The notes below the pieces were generated by a model, which did not search any database, had not been told where the DNA came from, and was given only the letters and a program-made list of their open reading frames with translations. This document shows, piece by piece, positions 56,389 through 64,000 of a DNA stretch of 64,000 nt. The position numbers were made by a program, and so were the translations under genes. This stretch comes from Winogradskyella wichelsiae. GTDB lineage: Bacteria; Bacteroidota; Bacteroidia; Flavobacteriales; Flavobacteriaceae. Each line of letters begins with the position of its first letter. The stretch's first letter is position 1. Location: positions 248,001-312,000 of the forward strand of contig NZ_JABFDJ010000005.1 in assembly GCF_013403925.1 (NCBI RefSeq), read 5' to 3'.

Positions 56389-56423
56389 AAAAAGCCCAAA
56401 CAAAATTTGTTTGGGCTTTTTTT
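56389..56423 (+). terminator. strong terminator after the outer-membrane receptor
   Basis: Arms AAAAAGCCCAAACAAA (56389-56404) and TTTGTTTGGGCTTTTT (56406-56421) followed by more T. It lies ~190 bases after the receptor stop; that gap (56197-56388) holds no recognisable gene. Confidence 0.92.
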
Positions 56424-56459
56424 ATGTTTTAAAATCAATTTAATCTAATTGACTTTCAT

Positions 56460-56640
56460 CTAATTCATTGCAAAAACAACGTAATCCATGGTATTTAAAA
56501 CATCTGAAGTGATATCTCCTTTTACCGCAATAATATAGGCTTTAGCTTCTCTTCTTTAAAATATACATCAAACGCTTTTTTTTTAATTCTTATTTTCTTG
56601 CTCTACTATTATTGTTATATGACCTTACACCTGTAACATC
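56460..56640 (-). pseudogene. decayed gene fragment downstream of the SDR gene
   Basis: On the minus strand one frame reads KAYIIAVKGDITSDVLNT then MDYVVFAMN and a TAG (56460-56462), a natural-looking protein C-terminus. Upstream, the adjacent frame reads KKAFDVYFKEE, joined only through a frameshift near 56545, and further up DVTGVRSYNNN precedes a stop. No start codon or intact frame. I do not recognise the family. It follows the sugar cluster in the same direction. Confidence 0.5.
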
Positions 56641-56670
56641 TTAAAAAAGCAATCTTAAAGCATCAAAAAA

Positions 56671-57483
56671 TTAAACTCCGCTATAGGCACTAAATCCACC
56701 ATCAATAGGAACCACAATTCCTGTTACAAATTTTGAAGCTTCCGAACATAAATAATGGATCGCTCCATTAAGTTCATCTGCATCTCCAAAACGTCCCATT
56801 GGTGTATTTCTAATAATTGTATTTCCTCTATCCGTATAACTTCCGTCTTCGTTTGTTAATAATGCTCTGTTCTGATTTCCTATAAAAAAACCAGGTGCTA
56901 CAGCATTAACACGCATGCCTTCTCCATATTTTTGAGCCAACTCAACAGACATCCATTTGGTAAAATTATCAATCGCTGCTTTTGAGGCAGAATACCCCAT
57001 AACACGTGTGATTACTCTATCTGCAGCCATAGAAGACAAGTTAATAATTGTTCCTTTCTTATTTTTAGCCATTTCTTTACCAAACACCAATGAAGGAATG
57101 ATACTACCAAATAAGTTTAGATCTATAACTTGTTTAAATTGTTCGATATCTACATCAAACACAGATTGTCCGGGGGCCACAGTAGCACCAGGCTTATTTC
57201 CACCCGCAGCATTTATTAAAGCATCTATCTTACCGTATTTTGCCATGATTTTACTAGCAGCATCTTGAAGTGATTTTTCTTCAACAACATTACAAACATA
57301 GCCTTCTACTTTGTCACTAATTTTTTTAAAATCAGCGACTGTATTATTAAGTGCCTCCGTTTTATAATGCAGTAAAATAACCGTTGCATTGTTTTCTAAT
57401 AAATATTTAGCAATTCCACCTCCAAGAACTCCGCAAGCTCCTGTTATAAGAATTGTTTTATCTTCTAAATTAAATAAATTCAT
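56671..57483 (-). CDS. SDR-family oxidoreductase (D-mannonate/fructuronate type)
   Basis: 270-residue short-chain dehydrogenase. NAD(P) loop TGACGVLGGGIAKYL (14-28), NAAGGNKPGATVAP (an insertion typical of mannonate-type SDRs), catalytic Ser/Tyr/Lys in NLSSMAAD and GYSASKAA. C-terminal FVTGIVVPIDGGFSAYSGV. Probably interconverts D-mannonate and fructuronate in uronate catabolism. Last gene of a minus-strand run with the isomerase (46 bases upstream) and the Nramp-fold transporter. Confidence 0.87.
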   Translation of the reverse strand: MNLFNLEDKTILITGACGVLGGGIAKYLLENNATVILLHYKTEALNNTVADFKKISDKVEGYVCNVVEEKSLQDAASKIMAKYGKIDALINAAGGNKPGATVAPGQSVFDVDIEQFKQVIDLNLFGSIIPSLVFGKEMAKNKKGTIINLSSMAADRVITRVMGYSASKAAIDNFTKWMSVELAQKYGEGMRVNAVAPGFFIGNQNRALLTNEDGSYTDRGNTIIRNTPMGRFGDADELNGAIHYLCSEASKFVTGIVVPIDGGFSAYSGV

Positions 57484-57529
57484 TTCTAATTTTTAATTCG
57501 TTTTTCTTTTTCTTAATCATTAATCTTTT

Positions 57530-58624
57530 CTAACTCGGAGGATAGCAAAGTAAAATTTTAGATGCCTCATGAGATCTAAAAGTAATTTCTAAAATCGCTG
57601 CTGATATAAAGATTTCATCCCCTTGTTTATAATCGTATTGTTTTCCGTTGCAATCTATGACGCCATCGCCTGAATAAATTACCGCAACGTAGAAACATCC
57701 ATTTCCTTTAATGGTATGTTCTCCATCTAAAAGCAGTTCGCTTAACCCAAAACAATTAGTATGCTTTTTATTGAATAGTGTTTTGAATGTATGTTCAGCT
57801 GACTCCTCTAAAACTTCAGGAGTTATTTTCCATTCATTTAAAGCTTCGTCAATAGTAAAAGTATCATAATGGAAACATTCTAACATTTTTTCTTCGCCTA
57901 CACCTTGATGAATTAATTCTGGACCTATTTTTAAACCTGCAGGCGTTGTTTTTTCAACACGCATCGTATAATCCGTAGGTTCTTGTACTTCCATTAAAAA
58001 ACAGCCTGCACCAATAGCATGTGGTACACCACCGTAAATCATAAAAGCATCACCTGGTTTTACCTCGATTTTATGTAAACAATCTAACATTCCTTCAATG
58101 TTTTGATTCTCAAAATGCGTTTTCCAGATCTCTTTAGTGACGTGTTTTTTAAACCCCATATAAACCACAGGTTTTTCACCATCAATTTCTCTTGTGTTTA
58201 AAACATACCAAGATTCTGTTTTACCAAATTCTGAATTAAAAACAGTTTTTGCATAGTTTTTATCTGGGTGTACTTGAACTGTTAAACGCTCCATAGAGTC
58301 TAACATTTTAATGAGCACACCTGTAGTTCCGAATTTTTCAGCAAGATCTTTACCTAAATATAAATCTAAATCAGAATTAATTAAATCCTTTAAAGGAAAA
58401 ACACCATCTTCAGTTTCTATCAGAGAAAGCCCTTCGTCTTCAGGTCTGCCATTTCCGCGCGCTGTTATTGTAGACATTATCCATTGTTCAGGCATTTGTC
58501 CATCTACTTCTGGTGTCATTTTTTTCCATCGATCAATTAAAGCTCCTCCCTCATAAGTTCTCCAAACTCTATTAGATTTTTGTTTTAAAGGTATGTGTGC
58601 ATATTTCTGTAAGTCCTCACTCAT
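57530..58624 (-). CDS. manA: class I mannose-6-phosphate isomerase
   Basis: Interconverts mannose-6-phosphate and fructose-6-phosphate. 364 residues from the ATG at 58622-58624 (MSEDLQKYAHIPLKQ); an upstream ATG 12 codons earlier is rejected because it would overlap the transporter gene end. Zinc ligands are visible in TVQVHPDKNYA (Gln and His), a glutamate in FGKTESWYVL, and the histidine of YGGVPHAIGAG. Middle gene of the Nramp-manA-SDR run, 25 bases after the transporter stop. Confidence 0.9.
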   Translation of the reverse strand: MSEDLQKYAHIPLKQKSNRVWRTYEGGALIDRWKKMTPEVDGQMPEQWIMSTITARGNGRPEDEGLSLIETEDGVFPLKDLINSDLDLYLGKDLAEKFGTTGVLIKMLDSMERLTVQVHPDKNYAKTVFNSEFGKTESWYVLNTREIDGEKPVVYMGFKKHVTKEIWKTHFENQNIEGMLDCLHKIEVKPGDAFMIYGGVPHAIGAGCFLMEVQEPTDYTMRVEKTTPAGLKIGPELIHQGVGEEKMLECFHYDTFTIDEALNEWKITPEVLEESAEHTFKTLFNKKHTNCFGLSELLLDGEHTIKGNGCFYVAVIYSGDGVIDCNGKQYDYKQGDEIFISAAILEITFRSHEASKILLCYPPS

Positions 58625-58649
58625 GGTTATTGTATTATCGCTTAAAGTA

Positions 58650-59903
58650 TTATTGTACAAAATCTATAAATCCTAAAATCGCAACATATAACATGAAACA
58701 ATTAAAAATGAATGTTGCTACTAAAGCTATATTCATCCAAAGTGAAGGTTTATGTGATTTCATTAAGTCTGATTTATTCAGTAAAATTATTAAAAACAGT
58801 GTTATTAATGGCATTACAAAAGGACTAAATGCTTGGGAAGCGATTAAGATCCATACAGGTTTCCCCCCTAAAAAAGGTACTATTAATCCAGATAATGCTA
58901 CTAAAACCACTATAACTTTAAATAGTGATCTTTTCATATTTCGTGGTGTATCTGTATAATCTGCAATTAACCAAGGAAATAAAAGTAGGTTCGGGAAAAT
59001 TGATGATAAGCCCGCACCAACAATACCTAATGTAAATAATGTTAAAGCAAAATCGCCCGCCCATGGCCCCAAAGCGGACATTAAATCTGTAGCATCATTT
59101 ACGGGTGTTCCTTTAAAATAGAGTGTTCCTGTTGCACTAATCATAATGGCTAGACTTATTAAAAAAGTCATGACCATTGCAGACATTGCATCTTTATTTT
59201 CTTTTTTTAAATCGTTTAAGCCCCATTTTTCTTCATGTACTAAAATACTACGAGATGCCAAACAAACCCCTGCCATTGTAGTCCCAACAATTCCTGCTAT
59301 GATTAAACCTGTATTATCACCTGTTGGTAAATCTGGAAAAAACTCAATGATTGATTTTCCTGACTCCTTTAAAACCATAAAACTGGTAAAAATAAAAGCG
59401 AGCGCCATAAAGCCAACCATAAGACTCATGGCTTTTATAAAATTCTCATGCTTTCCTGTCCAGAAAAGAGCAATTAATAAAGCAATAAAAAAAGTTGCAA
59501 TTACAGGCTTGTTTAAAAAGGAGATTGATGTTTTTACCGAAATCCATTCCATACAAACCTCAGCAACAACTCCCATAACTCCAATAACCGAAGAAATAAT
59601 GGATACTGCTAAAGCGGTTATAATAAATAGTGTAATAGGCTTACCAAATGTTTTTTTGAACAATAACATAAGCGTATTACCTGTAACGATGGTCAGTTTG
59701 CTAATTGAAATCAATAAAAAATAAGTAAAAAAACAGGATAACAGAAGAGCCCAAGACAAGCTTAATCCAAATTTAGCACCAGAAACCACCATTGAGGTCA
59801 CACTTCCGGTTCCGACGACATAGCCAATAATAAAAAAGGCGGGGCCAAAATCTTGAATTTTCTTTTTGAATTTAACGGCATAAGTAGGACTACTTGTACT
59901 CAT
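58650..59903 (-). CDS. Nramp-fold transporter lacking the canonical metal-binding residues
   Basis: 417 residues, about 11 membrane helices. Helix 1 aligns with Nramp (GPAF at 20-23), but the metal-binding DPGN is GTGS (31-34), so both ligands (Asp, Asn) are lost. Helix 6 aligns at GTTM (207-210), but the MPH metal motif is AGV (211-213). So it keeps the Nramp fold but not the divalent-metal site. Automatic annotation would call it a metal transporter. It is the first gene of a run with mannose-6-phosphate isomerase and a mannonate-type SDR, suggesting a sugar or sugar-acid substrate. Confidence 0.85.
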   Translation of the reverse strand: MSTSSPTYAVKFKKKIQDFGPAFFIIGYVVGTGSVTSMVVSGAKFGLSLSWALLLSCFFTYFLLISISKLTIVTGNTLMLLFKKTFGKPITLFIITALAVSIISSVIGVMGVVAEVCMEWISVKTSISFLNKPVIATFFIALLIALFWTGKHENFIKAMSLMVGFMALAFIFTSFMVLKESGKSIIEFFPDLPTGDNTGLIIAGIVGTTMAGVCLASRSILVHEEKWGLNDLKKENKDAMSAMVMTFLISLAIMISATGTLYFKGTPVNDATDLMSALGPWAGDFALTLFTLGIVGAGLSSIFPNLLLFPWLIADYTDTPRNMKRSLFKVIVVLVALSGLIVPFLGGKPVWILIASQAFSPFVMPLITLFLIILLNKSDLMKSHKPSLWMNIALVATFIFNCFMLYVAILGFIDFVQ

Positions 59904-60068
59904 AATTTTGTTGTTTGTTATATTAGTTTATAAGTTAAAAGTCATGGGAGAAGTTTCAATATATAATTGAAAAAGTAGAGTTATTCTCCCTTGTCTTTGT
60001 TAGGTTTAAGGTGTTAATATATGAAATAAGAATATAAAAGCAATTTAATATGTACTATTAAAATTAAA

Positions 60069-60098
60069 GAACCTGATCTGTTGGCACAAATCAGGTTC
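60069..60098 (-). terminator. terminator after fabH
   Basis: Arms GAACCTGAT (60069-60077) and ATCAGGTTC (60090-60098), 12-base loop, followed on the minus strand by TTTAATTTT. It separates fabH from the sugar cluster. Confidence 0.75.
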
Positions 60099-60145
60099 AT
60101 CAAAAAATTATATTTATGAAATATAGGTATAGCGAAAGTTGTCTG

Positions 60146-61156
60146 TTACCACTTGATAATCACACTTCCCCAAGTAAATCCACTACCAAAGGCTGCCAAC
60201 ACAACGGTGTCACCTGCTTTTATTTTATCTTCTTCCCATGCTTCTGTTAAAGCAATCGGAATTGAAGCTGCAGTTGTATTTCCGTATTTCTGAATATTAT
60301 TAAATATTTTATCATCACTTAATTTAAACTTACGTTGTATAAATTGTGCGATACGCAAATTAGCTTGGTGCGGAATTAGCATATCAATATCATCGACTTC
60401 TAAATTATTTTTCATTAAACCTTCCATAATCACTTCACTAAAACGAATTACTGCATTTTTAAATACAAATTGCCCATTCATGTGTGGGAAATAACTTTCG
60501 TCATTAGGATCATTATCTGCAATGATATCGCTTACCCAACGTTTCCCCATTCCTGGCGCTACTAAAACTAACTCTTCGGCATGCTCTCCTTCTGAGTGTA
60601 AATGTGTTGATAAAATTCCTTTAGAGTTATCTTCTTCTCTTGTTAATATAGCAGCACCTGCTCCATCTCCAAAAATTACTGAAACACCTCTTCCACGTGT
60701 TGTTTTATCTAAACCAAATGAATGTAACTCGCTACCAATCACTAAAATGTTTTTATACATTCCTGTCTTAATAAAGTTATCGGCTACAGACATGGCATAA
60801 ACAAAACCAGAACATTGATTACGAACATCGAGAGCACCAACTGTTTTAATACCTAAAGCATGTTGCACTTGCACACCTGGACCAGGAAAATACATATCTG
60901 GACTTAACGTTGCGAAAATGATAAAATCAATATCATCTTTATCTATACCTGCACGTTCAATAGCAACCTTGGCTGCTTTTACCCCCATAGTTGCCGTAGT
61001 ATCACCACTGCCCTTTTCTACCCAACGACGTTCTTTTATACCTGTTCGTTCTTGTATCCACTCGTCGTTAGTATCCATCATCTTAGATAAGTCATCATTA
61101 GTTACAACGTTATCTGGGACATATTTACCTAAGCCTATTATTTTTGAATTATACAT
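60146..61156 (-). CDS. fabH: 3-oxoacyl-ACP synthase III (FabH)
   Basis: Starts fatty-acid chains by condensing an acyl-CoA with malonyl-ACP; in Bacteroidota often branched-chain primers. 336 residues. Catalytic triad: C115 in DVRNQCSGFVYAM, His in LIPHQANLRIAQ, Asn in KYGNTTAASIP. The N-terminal IIGLGKYVPDNVVTNDDL is standard. Flavobacterial genomes often carry several FabH paralogues; the substrate of this one is not fixed. Upstream, two TAGCTTTG boxes (minus, about 61191-61214) lie 35-58 bases before the ATG. Confidence 0.94.
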   Translation of the reverse strand: MYNSKIIGLGKYVPDNVVTNDDLSKMMDTNDEWIQERTGIKERRWVEKGSGDTTATMGVKAAKVAIERAGIDKDDIDFIIFATLSPDMYFPGPGVQVQHALGIKTVGALDVRNQCSGFVYAMSVADNFIKTGMYKNILVIGSELHSFGLDKTTRGRGVSVIFGDGAGAAILTREEDNSKGILSTHLHSEGEHAEELVLVAPGMGKRWVSDIIADNDPNDESYFPHMNGQFVFKNAVIRFSEVIMEGLMKNNLEVDDIDMLIPHQANLRIAQFIQRKFKLSDDKIFNNIQKYGNTTAASIPIALTEAWEEDKIKAGDTVVLAAFGSGFTWGSVIIKW

Positions 61157-61391
61157 GGAATTTTAAATTTGATATTTTTTATAAAAACAAAGCTAACATT
61201 TTCAAAGCTAGAAAAGATTTAGTTGTGCTTACATTAGCTATGCACGCATAGCTTAATCTGTTTTTTTAACTAAAAGGAACTTCATGCTGTTTCAATATTA
61301 TTCTGTATGTCATCTTGTCACAAATATTTTCTTGGTATTTTATTTGACTGTAAGTTATTATTCAAATTAATAATACAAAAAACTATATATC

Positions 61392-63305
61392 ATGACAAAA
61401 GGAAGTATTAATGTATCGGTAGAGAATATCTTTCCGTTAATTAAAAAGTTCTTATACAGTGATCACGAAATCTTTTTACGTGAGCTTATTAGTAATGGTA
61501 CAGATGCCACACTAAAATTAAAACACCTTACAAGCATAGGTGAATCTAAATCTGATTACGGAAATCCAATCATTGAAGTAAAGATTGATAAGGAAGGTAA
61601 AAAACTTCACATCATTGATCAAGGTTTAGGGATGTCTGCTGAAGAAGTTGAAAAATACATTAACCAGGTCGCTTTTTCTGGTGCTGAAGAGTTCTTAGAT
61701 AAGTACAAAGATTCTGCTAAAGATTCAGGAATTATTGGACACTTTGGTCTTGGTTTTTACTCTGCTTTTATGGTAGCAGAAAAAGTTGAAATCATCACAA
61801 AATCACATACTGGTGCAGATGCAGCACATTGGACATGTGATGGGTCTCCAGAATTTACGCTAGAGCCTTCTGATAAAGCAGATAGAGGAACAGAAATTAT
61901 TCTTCACATTGCTGAAGACTCTACTGAATTTTTAGAAGACAATAGAATTAGTGAGTTATTGAATAAGTATAATAAGTTTATGCCTATTCCAATTAAATTT
62001 GGAACAAAGGAAGTAAACGATCCAGAATTTACACCAGCAACAACTACAGATGCAGAAGGTAAAGAAACTACAGAACCACACAAACAGATTACTGTAGATA
62101 ATATTATTAACAACCCTAATCCGGCTTGGACAAAACAACCAACTGAATTAGAAGCTGAAGATTACAAAGGATTCTACAGAGAATTGTACCCAATGCAATT
62201 TGAAGAGCCTCTATTTCATATCCATTTAAATGTAGATTATCCTTTTAACTTAACAGGTATCTTGTATTTCCCTAAGATGGGTAATGACATGAACATGCAG
62301 AAGGATAAGATTCAATTATACCAAAACCAAGTTTATGTAACGGATAATGTTGAAGGGATTGTACCTGAATTCTTAACCATGTTACGTGGTGTTATTGATT
62401 CTCCAGATATTCCATTAAACGTATCGCGTTCTTATTTACAAGCTGATGGTGCTGTGAAGAAAATTTCATCTTACATCACTCGTAAAGTCGCTGATAAGTT
62501 GAAATCATTATTTAACTCTAACCGTGAGGATTTTGAAGCTAAATGGGATGATATTAAACTTGTTATTGAATACGGAATGCTTTCTGAAGATAAATTCTTC
62601 GAAAAAGCAGATGCCTTTGCATTGTACCCAACCGTTGATGGTAAATATTATACCTATGAAGAGCTTTTTAACAAAACAAAAGCAACTCAAACAGATAAAG
62701 ACGGTAAGCTAGTATTGCTTTATGCTTCTAACAAAGACCAACAGCACAGTTATATTGAAGCTGCAAAAGCTAAAGGTTATGAAGTGTTAATGTTAGATTC
62801 ACCTATTGTACCTCACTTAATTCAGAAATTAGAATCTACTAAAGAAAATATTTCTTTTGCACGTGTAGATGGTGATCATATTGATAATTTAATCAAGAAA
62901 GATGAAACTACTATTTCTAAATTATCTGAAGAGCAACAAACAGAATTAGATACACTTTTAAAAGAAGTTGTACCTTCTGAAAAGTTTGCTGTACAATTAG
63001 AAGCTATGGATAGTGATGCTTCTCCATTTATTATTACACAACCAGAATTTATGCGTCGTATGAAAGAAATGCAGCAGACTGGTGGCGGTGGTGGAATGCA
63101 GATGTTTGGTAATATGCCAGAAATGTATAACCTTATCGTTAATACAAATTCTCCATTAGTTAGTGAAATTTTAGAAACTGAAACTAAAGAGAATAAAGAA
63201 CGTTTAATTACACAAAGTTTAGATTTAGCACGTTTATCTCAAGGCCTTTTAAAAGGTGAAGAGTTAACGAACTTTATTAAGCGTAGCTACGAATTATTGA
63301 AGTAA
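61392..63305 (+). CDS. htpG: molecular chaperone HtpG (bacterial Hsp90)
   Basis: 637 residues. GHKL ATPase domain: EIFLRELISNGTDATLKLKH, IIDQGLGMSAEEV, GHFGLGFYSAFMVAEK. Middle domain from about 230 (NPAWTKQPTELEAEDYKGFY, PLNVSRSYLQ), C-terminal dimerisation domain with a G-rich QQTGGGGGMQMFGNMPEMYN. Full length. Monocistronic: its terminator (63362-63389) is preceded by a dispersed-repeat-like sequence. Confidence 0.97.
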   Translation: MTKGSINVSVENIFPLIKKFLYSDHEIFLRELISNGTDATLKLKHLTSIGESKSDYGNPIIEVKIDKEGKKLHIIDQGLGMSAEEVEKYINQVAFSGAEEFLDKYKDSAKDSGIIGHFGLGFYSAFMVAEKVEIITKSHTGADAAHWTCDGSPEFTLEPSDKADRGTEIILHIAEDSTEFLEDNRISELLNKYNKFMPIPIKFGTKEVNDPEFTPATTTDAEGKETTEPHKQITVDNIINNPNPAWTKQPTELEAEDYKGFYRELYPMQFEEPLFHIHLNVDYPFNLTGILYFPKMGNDMNMQKDKIQLYQNQVYVTDNVEGIVPEFLTMLRGVIDSPDIPLNVSRSYLQADGAVKKISSYITRKVADKLKSLFNSNREDFEAKWDDIKLVIEYGMLSEDKFFEKADAFALYPTVDGKYYTYEELFNKTKATQTDKDGKLVLLYASNKDQQHSYIEAAKAKGYEVLMLDSPIVPHLIQKLESTKENISFARVDGDHIDNLIKKDETTISKLSEEQQTELDTLLKEVVPSEKFAVQLEAMDSDASPFIITQPEFMRRMKEMQQTGGGGGMQMFGNMPEMYNLIVNTNSPLVSEILETETKENKERLITQSLDLARLSQGLLKGEELTNFIKRSYELLK

Positions 63306-63318
63306 GTAATATTTGAAA

Positions 63319-63353
63319 CGTCATTGCGAAGACGCAGGACGTGGCAATCTCCT
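63319..63353. repeat. dispersed intergenic repeat-like element (CGTCATTGCGA type)
   Basis: CGTCATTGCGAAGACGCAGG then ACGTGGCAATCTCCTC, lying between the htpG stop and its terminator. Elements of the form CGTCATTGCGA...GGCAATCTC occur in intergenic DNA of many unrelated bacteria; the inverted core ATTGC/GCAAT is visible. One copy in the window. Confidence 0.6.
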
Positions 63354-63361
63354 CTATTTGA

Positions 63362-63389
63362 AACCACTTTGTTAATTCAAAGTGGTTTT
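63362..63389 (+). terminator. htpG terminator
   Basis: Arms AAACCACTTTG (63362-63372) and CAAAGTGGTTT (63379-63389), 6-base loop, followed by TTTATTTT. Confidence 0.9.
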
Positions 63390-63515
63390 TTATTTTCCAC
63401 AAACTAACTGAAAACTCTATTTTACTCATCGAAAAGAAGCGTTAGCTAAACCTTCGTTTTCTGTTTTTTAATTGATACCTAAGTTTGATGTACACTAACA
63501 TTAAAACTTTATATT

Positions 63516-64000
63516 ATGAAGAATCAATTTAACTTAGACATTAAAACACCATGTTCAGAAAACTTTAACCAATTTTCACCAACTGAGAAAGGTGGTTTTT
63601 GCAACTCATGCGAAAAAGAAGTCATAGACTTTACGCAAATGAATGCAGAAGAAATTATCGTTTTCTTTAAAAACAAGTCCTCTCAAAATACGTGTGGTCA
63701 TTTTAATAAAAATCAGTTAACCGTATACAATAAAAAACCGAAAAATAATAAGCGATTAAGTTTCTTAAGAGGCATAGGATTAGCTTGTGTAACATTCCTC
63801 GCTAGCTTTACCGCACATGCACAAGACACAACGAACACGATTGAACCAAAACAAAACACATCTGAACTTAAAGCCAATAAATTCGAAAAAAATATCATTA
63901 TAAAAGGTAATGTAACAGAGGGAGATTTACCACTTCCTGGTGCAAATGTGGTTTTACAAGGTTCGACAGTTGGCATTGCTACTGATTTTGACGGAAATTT
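63516..64000 (+). CDS. CarboxypepD_reg-like protein with cytoplasmic cysteine-rich N-terminus (runs off right edge)
   Basis: 161 codons visible, open to the end. The start is the ATG at 63516. Residues 1-75 are a soluble cysteine-rich segment: TPCSENFNQFSPTEKGGFCN, SCEKEVIDFTQM, TCGHFNK, which could bind a metal. A membrane helix follows (about 90-106, LRGIGLACVTFLASFTAHAQ), then from about residue 128 a carboxypeptidase-regulatory beta-sandwich begins (IIKGNVTEGDLPLPGANVVL). This inside-helix-outside layout recurs in Bacteroidota. Function unknown. Confidence 0.85.
   Translation, partial: MKNQFNLDIKTPCSENFNQFSPTEKGGFCNSCEKEVIDFTQMNAEEIIVFFKNKSSQNTCGHFNKNQLTVYNKKPKNNKRLSFLRGIGLACVTFLASFTAHAQDTTNTIEPKQNTSELKANKFEKNIIIKGNVTEGDLPLPGANVVLQGSTVGIATDFDGN

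Noticed and set aside
59146-59724. 192-codon plus-strand ORF opposite the Nramp-fold transporter
   Set aside because: Antisense shadow of a membrane-protein gene.

Overview
This window is ordinary chromosome from a member of the Bacteroidota, most likely family Flavobacteriaceae. The DNA is AT-rich. Start codons lack Shine-Dalgarno sequences and sit behind A/T-rich leaders. Promoter-like boxes follow the Bacteroidota -7 consensus TAnnTTTG. Group-typical genes are present: TonB-dependent receptors with carboxypeptidase-regulatory N-termini, a type IX secretion (type B) C-terminal signal, bacillithiol synthesis (bshC), and the rpmB-rpmG-DUF4295 cluster beside ftsY. I saw no rRNA, tRNA, CRISPR array, prophage, integrase or transposase. 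Two genes run off the edges (yidC on the left, a CarboxypepD_reg protein on the right).

Layout. 1-10.5 kb, minus strand, is housekeeping and envelope: yidC (partial), pyrG, a DUF3820 protein, a DUF922 protein, a LysM/PBP1-like protein, guaA, a PLP decarboxylase and bshC. 10.6-16.1 kb, plus strand, carries M14 and M16 metallopeptidases, followed by a decayed VOC/glyoxalase gene. 16.5-23.6 kb is the most system-like region. A Fur-family (probably Zur) repressor is divergent from a tightly packed seven-gene operon: ABC ATPase, two DUF3526-type permeases, a CobW GTPase, a MerC-like membrane protein, FolE and a Tat-signal thioredoxin-reductase-like flavoprotein. The shared promoter region contains a perfect AATGCAA-N5-TTGCATT palindrome. 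23.8-31.4 kb holds a SET-domain protein, an M23 peptidase, a sorbosone-dehydrogenase-like lipoprotein, a TonB receptor, an alpha/beta hydrolase and an aldo/keto reductase.

31.6-41.4 kb holds rimO, a serine hydrolase, a T9SS-exported adhesin-like protein, ftsY, the small ribosomal-protein operon, cinA, an orphan Hpt protein, a FAH-family enzyme and an exonuclease. 41.6-51.7 kb holds a TPR hybrid histidine kinase, a large unassigned PLP enzyme, thioesterase-ribA, a NifX-like/DUF134 pair, a 2-oxoacid dehydrogenase E2, a glycosyltransferase and recR. 51.8-64 kb holds a sodium/solute symporter, a CoA-binding protein, an outer-membrane receptor, a minus-strand sugar cluster (Nramp-fold transporter, mannose-6-phosphate isomerase, mannonate-type SDR), fabH, htpG and the partial last gene.

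The two best candidates for undescribed biology are (1) the metal-regulated ABC-2/CobW/MerC/FolE/flavoprotein operon and (2) the Nramp-fold transporter, whose metal-binding residues in helices 1 and 6 are replaced and which sits in a sugar-catabolism cluster instead of a metal locus. Secondary items are three short dispersed-repeat-like elements, two decayed genes, an orphan Hpt near a hybrid kinase, and a NifX-like/DUF134 pair with no nitrogenase genes in view.
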